DNA of 42,589 bases from Nymphaea colorata (taxonomy: Eukaryota > Streptophyta > Magnoliopsida > Nymphaeales > Nymphaeaceae), in contig NW_022204632.1 in NCBI RefSeq assembly GCF_008831285.2, positions 1-42,589 of the forward strand, read 5' to 3'. This document shows, piece by piece, positions 10,557-21,218 of the stretch. The position numbers were made by a program, and so were the translations under genes. Every line of letters starts with the position of its first letter. The stretch's first letter is position 1. The notes under the pieces are model-generated. The model was not told where the DNA came from, did no database searches, and worked only from the letters and a program-made list of their open reading frames with translations.

Positions 10557-11390
10557 TCAAATAATATAAATATCATTGGAGGCCATACTATTTTTGGAGT
10601 GTTTTAAACTTTTTGAGTCGTTTTTGTAAGTGATAATTTTCTTCAACATAGAGATGCTTTCCTAACTATTCATTCTGCTTCTTGCCTGTCTGGATATAAG
10701 GATGGACTCCATATGGCTCAAGGTCTATACTTAATCAAGTTTTTCCTCAGCCAAGCTATTTAATTTCATTTTCTATTTCAAGCTTTCCAGTCTTATCTTA
10801 TTTTTCTTCTTCTAATGGAATTAACTCACATTCTGTTTCTGTATTTCCTCCATTAATCTTATCTCTGAGCTTTTCTATCTTTTTCTTAGCAGCTAAGTAT
10901 CAAATTGAAGTTTGGTTGCATTCATTTCTGTCTTGTAGTTTTATCTCTGGTCTAGATAATTAAACCATCGATCAAAGTACATTTTTCTTTTTGTTTGTTG
11001 CAATTTGAATGACTGTGCTTCTCTTTCTTGGTTGATGATTGACCTTGTCATCTGCATTTCCTTGGCTAGCTACTGTCTGTGTTGCTAGGATTGTTTACGA
11101 TGCATCTGAATCTCATCCCTTATTGATTTATAATGTGAAAGTTTGTTTGTATTTTGGATGGTCCTACCTTACAATTTCCGTTCCTGCTATTTCAAAACAA
11201 CCAATCTTTTGAGTAATTGATCACTGTGCTCATCACTCTTTTTGAAGGATGACACAGCTTGTGAGAATGATTATGGATCTTAGGGGCATTATGCGCTATC
11301 CCCAAGAGGAAAATTGAAACGGTTGATATGATTTCGTTTTGGTTTTGGCTATCTGAGATCAACTTCTCTCTCGGTGATGAACCTCATCAT
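10557..11390 (-). CDS. Coiled-coil protein
   Basis: 277 aa in one frame with about 25 in-frame TAA/TAG. The first 45 residues are basic and Pro/Asn-rich. From about residue 50 to 230 the chain is a long helix (LLKRLVVLKQQ, RDEIQMHRKQ, LMEEIQKQ). The tail is Ser/Asn/Lys-rich. There is no signal peptide or membrane segment. It resembles axonemal or basal-body filament-type proteins only in a general way. Two consecutive ATG codons mark the start (11388-11390), only 17 bp after the stop of the upstream same-strand gene. A second frame within 10750-10900 also looks helical but cannot be joined by an intron. Confidence 0.62.
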
Positions 11391-11407
11391 TTTATTTGCA
11401 ATAATAA

Positions 11408-11917
11408 TCAAGTAATGAGGGATAGAATATATAAAAATAATGATTACGATACGATCTCTACAACTCTGAAATCGCAGAACTGATAAGTAGCAGTAGAAGT
11501 AGTATAGTTAACAAACGCACTCATTGATGCAAATTTGGCAGTATTGGGAATGGGGCGAGTTGTACCAGACCCAATTTCAAATTTTACGTATCTCCAATTT
11601 TAAGATAATTGATTTCCTGGCTATCCATTAACAAAGTAGTAGTAGCTCCAGCCAGCTCCACCCGCCACTGTGACATTATTAAAGGTCCAGAACAACGCTC
11701 CAACATAAAAGGTATCAGAAGGAACATTATCTGCGCTTGTTCTTCTGACCCAGCCTTATAAGCGATACTTCCTTTATGTACAGACTGGCTTCCGAGTTGT
11801 ATAGACTCGACCATTGGGAGTGGTGGTTTGATATGCTAAGTTTCCTATAGGTGCATTCTACACAAAAACTTCAGTCAAAGTAGTTCCTGCCAAAGGCTAC
11901 AATTTTTGTGGATCCAT
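11408..11917 (-). CDS. Small beta-rich protein, possible galactose-binding-like fold
   Basis: 169 aa, one frame. It is rich in Thr, Val, aromatic residues and Gly, with alternating hydrophobic strands (FYVGALFWTFNNVTV, W-R-Y-V-K-F-E-I) and a C-terminal Y-Q-F-C-D-F-R-V-V-E strand. This pattern resembles carbohydrate-binding or jelly-roll modules; no catalytic motif is visible and no signal peptide precedes it, so it is probably cytosolic. About 20 mostly hydrophobic residues end the frame. The family is not recognised with confidence. The gap to the next same-strand ATG is 17 bp, one of the tightest on the chromosome. Confidence 0.6.
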
Positions 11918-12052
11918 TGTACTTAGAACTTTAATTTATCAATATAAATATGTCTTGCATTTAAGAAAGAATATAAGTCAGAATATATTAGACGGTTTTG
12001 CAAGACTGATTGTATTATTGCATTCGTACTTTTATTTTGGAATAAGATTGAG

Positions 12053-12715
12053 ATGGAGAGACCCAAATGGCAGATGATTAAGGAGCTCTGCATAAAGCAG
12101 AATACAGATTTTAAGGAGTGGCAGGCTGAGAAGAGGTATGGGTAATTCCACTCGAGTCATTACGATTGGTGGGCCTTCCCCATCGACCGCAAGAGTAGCT
12201 ACGGCGACAAGTATAAGCTCTCCCTTGCTGATCGGACCATTTTAATTTAGGACAAATAGTTCATAGATGCCCTAAGGAGCAACTCAATACTTGTCTGTGA
12301 GGCTTGGGGGTATGATCTCGTCAAGGGATAGGATATCCAACCAAGAGGAGAGGAGCAATGCTGGCAGGACTGGCCCATCCGTCTGTACAAGATGGTGAAT
12401 TCACTCGAATATTTTGACCAGTAGGACCTCTTTCTGCATGCCCTCAAATATGGTTTAAAACTGATCGATGAAGGGAATGATTTCTCATATGGTCAAAAGA
12501 ACTTGAAGCCAGTGTTCTTTAAGAACTAAGCTTATATGAAAAGAAGATTTGAGTAAAGATCAGAGAAGAAGAAGTAGCTTGCCAACTTGAAACAGTAAGG
12601 TTAACCCAAATAAAAACTATAAAAAACTTAAGAACCCAAGGAAGATAAAACCATCTAAGCTCATCATCTATTATAAACGGCTTCCGAATAGAAGATATAA
12701 AAATAGTCTGAATGA
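12053..12715 (+). CDS. Conserved hypothetical protein with basic Gln-rich tail
   Basis: 220 aa, a single frame with many TAA/TAG as Gln. Residues 1-150 form a compact aromatic domain: S-S-H-Y-D-W-W-A-F-P-I-D, Y-K-L-S-L-A-D, V-C-E-A-W-G-Y-D and C-W-Q-D-W-P-I-R-L-Y-K. The dense Trp/Tyr/Asp pattern looks like a conserved small globular domain seen in uncharacterised proteins, but I cannot name it. Residues 150-220 are Lys/Gln-rich and probably disordered. No signal or membrane segment. It is divergent from the gene starting at 11917, leaving a 135-bp shared upstream region. Confidence 0.68.
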
Positions 12716-12920
12716 TTTTTATCCAGTAAACTGTATATAAACTTATCAACAGTAACATCGATACATCATTTATCCACACATCCGCTCGAAACTAAAATCC
12801 CGTACCTTATTTTATCTGCTGGGATTGCTCCCAAAATACTGAATTTGGGTAATAAAAATATCTTCACCGTTTTAATAATTATTAAAATAGACGGTTCCCT
12901 GCCATTATAGAATTCTCACC

Positions 12921-14134
12921 ATGGCACACCCTCTCTCAAAATCCCAGATCTACCCGCAGAAAGGATTTCTCGATGAGTCAGCCTCACAAACCTCATCGAC
13001 CCTCACCTGTCGCATCACACGCAAACAGGATTAGACCTCAGCATCCAAGCGCTCATCGAGAAATTCTTCCAGAAACTCCTCAGAATCTTCCTTCGATATG
13101 GTAGACCTTAGCAAGTTCTATGTTAAGATGACTACCAAAGAAGAAAAGGCACCAGAGAACCCCCGACCCACTGTGCTTAGACGAAGCAACGAAGGTGGTC
13201 AGCTGAAACGGAGATCACCAACTCCAGCGCACGGGCAAGCCAAGGCGGGGAAGGAGGAATAGGCCAAAAAGGAGGTCGACCAGATGGAAAACGACATAAT
13301 GGTGATTGAGTTGGAGCGGAGATGGAGGGAGGAAAGGAAGGCCAAGGAAGTATTTGAAAAAAGAGTGGGGGTCTTTGAGAAGGAGGTGAAGAGCAAGTTG
13401 AAGAAGATTCAAGAGCTTTAGCGCAAGAACGCTGAACTTACTGAAAAATAGCAGGCCACTTCTAAGAAATTGCAGTAATTTCAAGAAATAGCATCCATCA
13501 ATTAAACCAACCTCAATGAAGCCCGCAACAGCCTGGAAAAGCTAAAAGGAATCATCAAAAAGAATCGTTGCAATTAACTTTAAATAGACAACAATAAACT
13601 TCGGAAATAGAATGGGGAACTCAAGAAAAGCGTCAACTGTTTAGCTGCTTAAAATGAAAGGCAGGCTGAGATTATCACACAGACGGAAAACGATATCAAA
13701 GCACTTCAAACTGAAAATGAAAGCTTGATAAAAGGATGCAACTGCGAGAGAAAAACATAGAGATTGAAAAATTGAAGCAGGCCATTTCTGCTTCCAAAAG
13801 CTAAAAGGAAGAGGAGCTGGAAAGACTAATTTTCATCAAGAATGAGGCGGAAATGAAGTCGAGACTAAGAGCAGAAAAATTGGAGATTCAGATGGCCTAC
13901 GTTAACCGCAAGAAGAATGAGGAAATTGAACAGTTAAAGCTGAAGCATGGTCAACTTGTTAGCAAAATGCGAACAAAGCTATGCGTTCTCCGATAACAGT
14001 ACAGTGATCTCAGGGAATAGTGTGATAGATTGCGAAGCAAAGGCCAGCTAATCCAGGTTCAAAGAAGAAGCTTATTCCTCAACGATCACAGGCCAGTTAT
14101 GGAAGACCATTTTCTATTCGATCTTAGTCCTTGA
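12921..14134 (+). CDS. Long coiled-coil protein
   Basis: About 404 aa. Residues 1-100 are Ser/Arg-rich and disordered; from about residue 115 to 385 the protein is a nearly continuous coiled coil (repeats of E-L-E-R-R-W, F-E-K-R-V-G-V-F, L-K-K-I-Q-E-L). The frame breaks once near 13735 (context ATAAAAGG), where one base is missing with no GT for an intron; both sides are unmistakably coiled coil. The end is TGA at 14132. A structural or cytoskeletal role is likely. It is convergent with another coiled-coil gene 76 bp away. Confidence 0.65.
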
Positions 14135-14210
14135 GCGTCATGATGATGGTTTATTCCCAGGTTTCCTATCCCATAAACTTATATGTGCAATTGTATGATA
14201 ATTTGGATGA

Positions 14211-15326
14211 TCAATATATGGAGCACTCATAATTGTCCTTATGGTCCGTTTTTGAGTAGCTGATCAGCAGGGGAGCTCCACCTTAGGAAAGATATTTTTC
14301 TGCAGCGGCAATTTGCTTCCTGTAGTATTAAAGCTTATTAGCTAGATATTGCTATATCTTTATGAGCTGGCCATGGTAGGACTATGTAAATTTAATCCTC
14401 TTCTGCAGAGCAGCAAAGTCTTAAACGATTTGATCGTATTCTTGTTCCATCCTACCAATGTTAGAGCCTTGCTTGTGGATGTCTTCTCTGTTTTCCTTGA
14501 TCCTCTTGGCGATGTTGGTGCAGTTTAGGAAGATCTATGCGATATCTAAGATATTCTTCAAGGTTAGGTAATGCTCCTACGTCAACAAGATATTACTTTT
14601 AGCTCTTAGCTACTTCTGATTTCCTAGAAATCCTAAATGAACCTGGCAGTGGCTATCCACTGCTCTTCTGTGATGTTCATTGCTGATACTCTTCCTAAAC
14701 GCTCCCTAAGGTCGCTTAATCCTTCCTCGTTTTATAATACTTGTTCCTATGTCATGTATTGCTTACTTTAAAATTGTCCCAATGGTATTTGCTTTCTGGC
14801 TATTTGTAAAGAACTACCAGCATCCACTTGAAGACACGGTTGGCAGGAGACTTCTCTCCTCTATCTAGACATCCACAAGGGCGTCCAGATTGAGGCCATT
14901 GGCAAGATCGATTCTTCTCTTGCAATTTGTAATAAACTACTGTTCATCTTGAGCGATCCTTGTCTTCAGATCATCGGATCCCTTACTATTCCGCTTAAGC
15001 TCGTGCTCTTGAAACTTATTGTGATAGGAAGCAGATTCTAGCTTCAGCTGTATATGCTGGTAAGTTACCTATGCAATCTTTTTTTCGCTCTCAAATGACG
15101 AATTTTCCACATTTTTCTTCATTTTTTGCAAGCAATCATATCCTTTTCTCAGCTTTTCAGCCTAAATAGATTGTTTGAGATATACTTGGGCAAGGCAAAG
15201 TGCTTGATCAGTCTGAGTGATGTCGTCAGCGAGTGCCTGGAAAGCTTTTTGGAAGCTTTTAAGTTGTTAGTCAGTTGGGATTCGGTCTTCGGCAAAAGGA
15301 TTAGCAAGATTGCAACCTTTACTCAT
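14211..15326 (-). CDS. Coiled-coil protein with two introns
   Basis: About 356 aa after removing a 20-nt intron (14577-14596) and a probable 25-nt intron (14827-14851). It is helical from end to end (LKSFQKAFQAL, LRERLGRVSAM, AKRIKENREDI) with Cys scattered and no membrane segment. The product could belong to the axonemal or basal-body coiled-coil class, but no specific family is recognised. The start ATG 15326 is the first in frame; an upstream exon cannot be excluded because the 345 bp upstream are AT-rich with no gene seen. Confidence 0.6.
14577..14596 (-). other. 20-nt intron
   Basis: Sense-strand GTAATATCTTGTTGACGTAG. It joins E-L-K to E-H-Y-L-T-L-K; without it the frame stops at TGA. 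Confidence 0.82.
14827..14851 (-). other. Probable 25-nt intron
   Basis: A GT...AG segment whose removal joins I-E-E-R to M-D-A-G-S-S. The length departs from the 20-nt rule; a base error combined with another path is possible. Confidence 0.5.
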
Positions 15327-15671
15327 ATTTGGAATAATGAAGCAAATTCATATCTATATATCCTAGCAAATGAAAGCTAGTTTGAAAAAACTCTGATAAA
15401 TCGAATTAATTGTAAGATAAAAATGACCAAAATGGCTTTACTTGGGTGTTATGGATTAGAAGATCATAAGTCTTTGAAACATTATCTTATATTGTGGTGG
15501 AAAACCAATCTAATATGGTTTTGAACTTTTCTTCTGACAGAAACGACATAATTTATAACAAAACACATGAAAAATCCATTTGCCATGAACTTTAATTCAC
15601 ATTTTGCTCAAATATTATCTTTAATTATTTTTTCAACAGAATAATTGCCTATTAATATTAAAGTAGCCTTT
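15327..15671. other. AT-rich intergenic region
   Basis: 345 bp upstream of the coiled-coil gene. I see no ORF, RNA or repeat in it. Confidence 0.5.
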
Positions 15672-15701
15672 ATGAACGAAAAGTATAATACTTTATTATA
15701 T

Positions 15702-16433
15702 TTACTTTATCAAGTATAAGAAAAGCCAAACGATGATCAAGCAAATGTCCTTCTCTTGCTGCTTAACCTGCTGTTCTCCTTCTAGATTGAGGTGAACACT
15801 GAGCATTACCATCTCTTGGCCACTACCAAAGACTTCAAGTGTTATGGAAATAACGCACAGTGTCTCTTCGGATGGCAATGCTGCTGCAACTATTGCCATG
15901 CTCCAGCGTTGGTGGACCCGCCATGTACTGCTGCCCCAACTGGTGATCTTCATCCATTTCATTTCATATTTCAAGCTATTGAAGAGGGTATATGTATGAA
16001 GTTTTTCATCAATTACGAAGTCTGCTGAGCCTAGATGTCTTCCTCTTTTTGGATTCATTTAATCTTTGTCATTTTGAGGTGTCTTGAGCATCATCCACTT
16101 GATTAACGATCTTGAAGTTATCATGATTATGATGATAGCATTGATTACATATCCAAGCTGAGCTACTAAAAATTTTGATCCCTATGCTAGTTGTAGATAA
16201 TTATCCTAATTGAAGAGATGTTTTCAGACCATTTTTTAGCCTTTTTGCAAACATCTAAATGATTATTAATCCGTGTAAAACACATCCATACCAATATTAT
16301 GAAATCCAGCATCAAATACCAGCTAGTTTGGCTTCTCATTTAGCCCAAGAGATACAAAAATATTTCCGTTTGTTAATGCTTGGAAATTCTTTTTCATACT
16401 ATCTTTTATATACTTCTTTTTGCATATTATCAT
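15702..16433 (-). pseudogene. Broken or error-laden gene, perhaps aspartyl-protease-like
   Basis: From ATG 16433 a frame of 69 codons ends at TGA (16226-16224). The same and neighbouring frames stay protein-like afterwards: C-N-Q-C-Y-H-H-N-H near 16130, then a 118-codon frame starting M-N-P-K-R-G-R at 16058. The first part has I-F-V-S-L-G-L...L-V-F-D-A-G-F, reminiscent of the first active-site loop of pepsin-type proteases (normally FDTGS), which would make it inactive. No set of 20-nt introns joins the pieces. Either several base errors or a decaying gene. A plus-strand frame (15672-16028, Cys-rich, 118 aa) overlaps it and is the competing reading. Confidence 0.35.
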
Positions 16434-16539
16434 AATTTTGATAAAAAAATTATTATTCAAAGAAAACTTTTTACTGCTTATAATCATAAACATCCATGCA
16501 AAGGAAGCTTAGTAGTATTAGTAGTCTTATATTGATAAA

Positions 16540-17228
16540 ATGAGTCTAATCCGAGCGCACTACGTAGAGGAGCTTTAAAAGCCTAACCGTTACTACCTTC
16601 GCTATTACCGCACCATTAAATAGGCACGAAGACTGAACCAGGAGATCTACGCAGACCAAACGGGTAATCCAAAGGATAGCTTAAAATTTAGCACCCGCTA
16701 AGAGTGGCTGCGCTCACATAGCACATCAAATACCAAAGCATCGCTGATTACCACATGAGTTGGCTGGTGGGACTCCTCCATGACACCAAGGAGGATGATC
16801 TTATCACTTATTCTGAACGAATTGAGGACGTTCTGAAGGACCTACTGCCGGAATAGCGATAAACTGTGATGAAATACATCGACCAGCTCACCTCCGATGA
16901 GTCTCTTAGCAAAGGCCAGAAGAAACGCCAACAAATCATCAAGATGGACACACTGGAGCTCATTCCCTCTTGGATCAGGGTCTTTGACAAGTATGATAAT
17001 TGCAGCCGATTTCTGAAAGACCCCGTTGGAAAGAGCAAGAAGGAAATACAGGGTTACTGTGCAGTTGCTTATCTGTGTTACCATCGAGCCATGGAGCGTT
17101 TCTAGGAGATTCGCAAGAATATTTAACCGGAGGTGAAGAGGCTGTATGAAGACATTCGCGACAGACTGGGAGGGCTTGAGAAGTTGAGAGAAATTGCTGA
17201 CGAGTATATTCGACAGTTCAGCAAATGA
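16540..17228 (+). CDS. Helical protein of unknown function
   Basis: About 220-230 aa. The N-terminus (R-Y-Y-L-R-Y-Y-R-T-I-K) is basic and aromatic; the rest is alpha-helical with R-V-F-D-K-Y-D-N-C-S-R-F-L and a C-terminal amphipathic helix. The start exon and the main frame differ by one base; they can be joined either by a missing base near 16690 or by a 35- or 41-nt GT-AG segment. Stop TGA 17226-17228. No domain recognised, no membrane segment. It begins a run of four plus-strand frames up to 18278. Confidence 0.55.
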
Positions 17229-17400
17229 TGGCGGATTGATAGCTTTGAGCCGTGCTACTTTCTATTCATTATTTCTCTATCATCCTCGTCCCTAAATAAT
17301 AAAGTATTAACTCAATCATATTTTTGATGCATATGGGCCTTATTTCAAGATTCTTCACCATTTTATATTAATTATTAATACTTATTTCCAACCAGCAACC

Positions 17401-17649
17401 ATGGCAAAAACTTCGCCTCCATCACCCAAACCAGAACCTACGCCATATAAATGGTTATCTCTGGTTTGCAATCGAGCTCTCTAATTAAAAATCAAAATCT
17501 TTGCCCCCTTCTCACCGGAAGCCTATTTGCATTTGTTTGATGATGCGATATAAAAGAAATGTCTAATCAGTAATGATCGGATGGGGCAGTTGAAGTTGAA
17601 TTCTTTTATATAATATTTTGAACCCAACAAAAATGTAGTGAAATTATGA
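17401..17649 (+). CDS. Short ORF, possibly first exon of the next gene
   Basis: 82 codons from ATG 17401 to TGA 17647. The N-terminus is Pro/Ser/Lys-rich, followed by a small helical domain (L-V-C-N-R-A-L-Q-L-K-I-K). The next ATG lies only 6 bp past the stop and in the same frame. A longer intron spanning the stop (for example 48 nt, GTAGTG...TTAG) would fuse both, so this may be one gene read as two. Confidence 0.45.
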
Positions 17650-17655
17650 AGCCCA

Positions 17656-18278
17656 ATGAGCATATTCAACGACTCTTATTAGAATTAGTATTTCTACTTT
17701 CCCCAATCATCCGACCAGCACTACCTCGACCTCAACGAGTACTTAGTGTGCGAGTCCACCCCCAACACCCAAGAACCATATCTCGTCCCGGAAACGCCAA
17801 GCCGCAAGCTCTCCGATCCCTTCGGAATGGAGCCGACCTTTATCCCCTTCAATCCCCACCACTCAGTTGTTGAGCAAGAGCCTCTCTTCGCGGAAGTGCA
17901 TGAGACTCCTCAGCCACGCCACGATAAGGTTGCTCCCAGTATCGTCACCAAGAACGTCTGCTTCAACATCTGCCAAAAGACCATCAAGGTCATCCAGAAG
18001 GATGTTTACGAGCAAAAGCTCAACCAGGTCTGCAGCAAGCACGGCGTTGAGAAGACTGAATTCGTGAAGCACATCCTGAAGGAGAAGAAGAACTTCACCG
18101 GACCAAGGCTCTGCAAATGTACATCGAGCAGGAGTCACCCTTAAGTGCGGTTTTCCGTGAGTTCATGAAGTGGTTTTTGAAGGAGAAGTACTTGCGCCAC
18201 TGCCTTACTGGTGATATGGACAACAAGGAGGCCTACATCAAGTACAAGAACGAGGTGATACTAGTGATCCTCGGATGA
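17656..18278 (+). CDS. Unknown protein with conserved C-terminal helical domain
   Basis: About 207 aa, start ATG 17656, stop TGA 18276. The N-terminal 90 residues are Pro/Ser/Glu-rich and disordered (V-P-E-T-P-S-R-K-L motifs). The C-terminal 110 residues look globular: F-N-I-C-Q-K-T-I-K-V-I, then F-R-E-F-M-K-W-F-L-K-E-K. Near 18105 (context CCAAGG) the frame needs one more base; the two halves fit as G-P then K-A-L-Q-M-Y-I. G+C is higher than in neighbours. It is convergent with the CFAP70-like gene, 82 bp between stops. Confidence 0.58.
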
Positions 18279-18360
18279 TCTGTTCATATAATATACAAGC
18301 AATCCTCAATATTATCAAAGAATAATGAAGCAGAAGCCTGCTATGAACAATCATGATCAA

Positions 18361-20918
18361 TCATCCCAGTCTGGCGGCCAGTTGCACTCTCAGCTTCTAC
18401 TCCACAAGGTTTTAGGAGCGGTTGGAGGATAAAACGGAATAGATTTCTTCGTATACTGCATGCCTGACGCCTTGTTTTCCAATCATTTGCTCTATTGGTT
18501 GAGCACTGGTTGCACATAGAAAATTGTCCCTTAAGAGCATATACTTTGGACAGCCATACCCAATTTTAAGCATTTTAGATGTCGGAAATGTTTGCTTTTC
18601 TCAGGCACTCGAGAGCAGTGTCCAGGCTATTTAACTGCAATTCACAAATTCCTAAATAAAAAAAATTTTACCCAAAATTCGCCAGGAATAACCACTATTT
18701 GCGGGCTTGCGCTGGAGATACTTGAGAATGCAGGCTCTAGAGTTGGCGCCTGCTTATTTTCAAGATAATAGTTGGCCATGCGAAGGAGTGTACGAGTCTG
18801 AGCGTCTCCCTTTGATCGAGTAAGCAATAGCTTGAGGTGCTTTTCTGCTTCAGAGCTGCCAGTAGAAATATAGTGAGAAACTAGCAACTACAAGACCTCT
18901 GCTGACTTACTTTTTTCATATTCCTCACGAGCTTTTGCCTAGAATTACTATGAACGGCCTTCTGAAAGAAGGTTTTTGAGAGTAAGCACACTGAAGATAC
19001 TGTTGCTGGTGTCTTTAATCTTTGGCGTTATCTTTTCGACAACTCCAAATAGATTCAGCCCCAAGAAAAGATTGAGAACCTCCACCCAAATTTGGTCTTT
19101 TTCCTGAGGGGAAAGCGATTCAGTGAAGACGGGCAGTGCCTTGAGAGTGGGAAGCTATGATGGTAAAGGTTTATCTTTATGCCTCCAATGTCTGTGATTT
19201 TGCCTAATTGCCTTAGAGCTGCTCTTTCAGCTCGAGCGCCAAAGCTGTTGCCTACTTCTTCCTGTTTAAGGCAGTCCTTGAAGAGGAAGCTAGCGAGAGC
19301 TAAGTTAGTGGTGTGGTGAGGATCCAGAGCAAGTGCTTCACGCAAAAGCACCCATGCCTTTTTCCAGTTCTCTTCGCTCTGAGTAGCCACCAAGAGTAAC
19401 AAATACTGAAGCCTGGCTTGTTGATCATCCTTATGGAAAGAGAGATATTGCTCCACTAAGGGCAGAACTTCTTCAGCTCGGCGTAATCTGTTGCGGAGGC
19501 AATACATGGCATAAGTATGTTTGACCTCCACGTTGGTTGGCTCTGCCTCCATGGACTTCTTGAGAATCGTCTCACCATATGTGCAGTTACCGAGTGCCTC
19601 ATACTATTCTACGATCCTGGAGATTCGCTCTTAAAGGGTTTCCTGTGAGTAAGTGTTGAGCAAGCGATCGATATTCTTCTTTTGAGCTTGTGGACTAAGC
19701 ACCTAAATTTAGTTGAGGCTTTCCTTTTTTTCAAAGATAAGTTCTTGAAGGGCTTGACGGTATTTGGAGACAAGGAAATTATAGATATCGCTGTAAAATT
19801 GATCCCTAATCGTGCAGGAAACACCAGTGAAGGTCTTTGCTCCTGCCATTTGTTCAGTGAAGTAATGTTCGCAAGGTGAACGATGACCTTTTTGATGCGG
19901 TCCTTGAGAATCTTGTATTTACCACTGACGTTGAAATCATATAGGAATTGTTATTTCCGCTTTGTTATTTCATTCTTCTTGTTGACGAAGTAATTCATGT
20001 TACGAAAATCTTCGTATAAATTGAGTTATTTCCAGAACATGCTGAGTATTCCATAGATAGGGAACCAATCGCTAGGCGAAGCTCATCTCGGAGTTCTCCT
20101 ACGACTCTCACTCTTTCGCTTACAACTTCTCCTGCAGGAGGTCAGCGATAAGAGCAGCTCCAGCCACTCCATCTTCGGCCTGCTGGAACGGAGCATCCAA
20201 AGTGATCGTTACTTTACATATGTATTCTCCAAATTTGGTTAGGGGAATCGGCTGCTCGATCCACTTGCACTAGCTTGCAGCGCTGTGTGACCTGCTTACG
20301 ATCTTTGGAGTTGAGAGCAGCCAAACTAACCCAAGCTCGCATTATGACTGGATTCAGATCGTTGATGTTGGCGAGGGTCTTAGGCTTTGCCTTACGCAGC
20401 TTGGCCAAATCATCTTCGCTGGAAGTCGGAGCTTTATAGAAGTAAAGCCATTCTCCCTGGTCGTTGCCAACGCGTTCCTCAAAGATAGCGTATTTTTGCC
20501 CTGCAGATGCACCTTTTCGTGTTCGCCTCGAAGCGCAACTGTGGAGCGCGGAAGGTATCTTCATACTGTCTATACTTTCTATCCTCTTCTGAAAGCTTTC
20601 CCCATTCCTCTTATCTCTTACGCTCTTCCTCTTCTTCTTGTTTTTTGATACGTTCCTCTTCCGCGTTCGCGTCCTCTTTTTTAGTTTCCTTTTTGCCACC
20701 TTTCTTTCCTTTTTCTTCTGCTTCACGTTGTTCTTTGGCTGTCAATTCTCGAGGGTAGATCTTGCTTTTTCCATTTAAAATTGGAAGAAGCGAAGTGAGT
20801 AAGCGAAGAGTCCTGGGTTGGCTTCGTCAGTTGTCTTCCACTCTTCAGGAGTGCCAAACACACCCTCTACTTTCAGCTCCAAACCGGCGCTTCCCCTTGG
20901 GAAAATTATCTTGTTCAT
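18361..20918 (-). CDS. CFAP70-like (TTC18-type) ciliary TPR protein
   Basis: About 845 aa. The N-terminus (L-E-L-K-V-E-G-V-F-G-T-P-E-E-W) and the P-R-E-L-T-A-K-E-Q region match the C2-like head and charged linker of CFAP70/TTC18. A second beta-rich part (V-T-I-T-L-D-A-P-F) follows, then D-R-I-K-K-V-I-V-H-L and F-Y-S-D-I-Y-N-F-L-V, then TPR repeats (Y-A-M-Y-C-L-R-N-R-L, L-D-P-H-H-T-T-N-L-A, L-D-T-A-L-E-C-L-R-K). CFAP70 sits at the outer dynein arm base in axonemes. One 20-nt intron at 18652-18671. At least eight one-base frame offsets are needed (near 20777, 20527, 20498, 20225, 19878, 19188, 18745, 18545), most but not all missing bases. Either the consensus is poor here or this copy is decaying. 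Confidence 0.7.
18652..18671 (-). other. 20-nt intron in CFAP70-like gene
   Basis: Sense-strand GTAAAATTTTTTTTATTTAG. It joins S-W-R-I-L-G to I-C-E-L-Q-L inside a TPR. Confidence 0.8.
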
Positions 20919-21218
20919 TATTACTATCTTTATATAACTGATGAGATGCATTTCAAACAAGCAAATCAAAAAATAAACAAAATCAAGGGTACTTTTATTT
21001 AATTTTTTTTGACGCCTTCCTTTAAAGTCAAAAAGTAGTTTAATTATAATTTGTCTATAGATGATCTATGCCATTTAAAATAATTCCTCACTCATATATC
21101 ACTATCATTCCATCCAAATCCTTTTCCCTATTTTGCTAAAGGATAGAGTTTGTTAATAATTTGGTTTCTCGGTGCGCCGAAATCTTTCTATCTGCATTAA
21201 TTAGAAGATTATACACTA
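20919..21218. other. Divergent intergenic region
   Basis: 300 AT-rich bp between the starts of the CFAP70-like and cyclic-nucleotide-binding genes, so it presumably holds both promoters. I see no ORF or motif I can name. Confidence 0.5.

Noticed and set aside
11408-11917. Phage tail or lectin assignment for the beta-rich protein
   Set aside because: Only the general strand pattern fits; no diagnostic residues.
15672-16028. 118-aa Cys-rich plus-strand ORF
   Set aside because: No recognisable motif, and it overlaps minus-strand sequence that continues protein-like up to 16433. Not excluded, but weaker.
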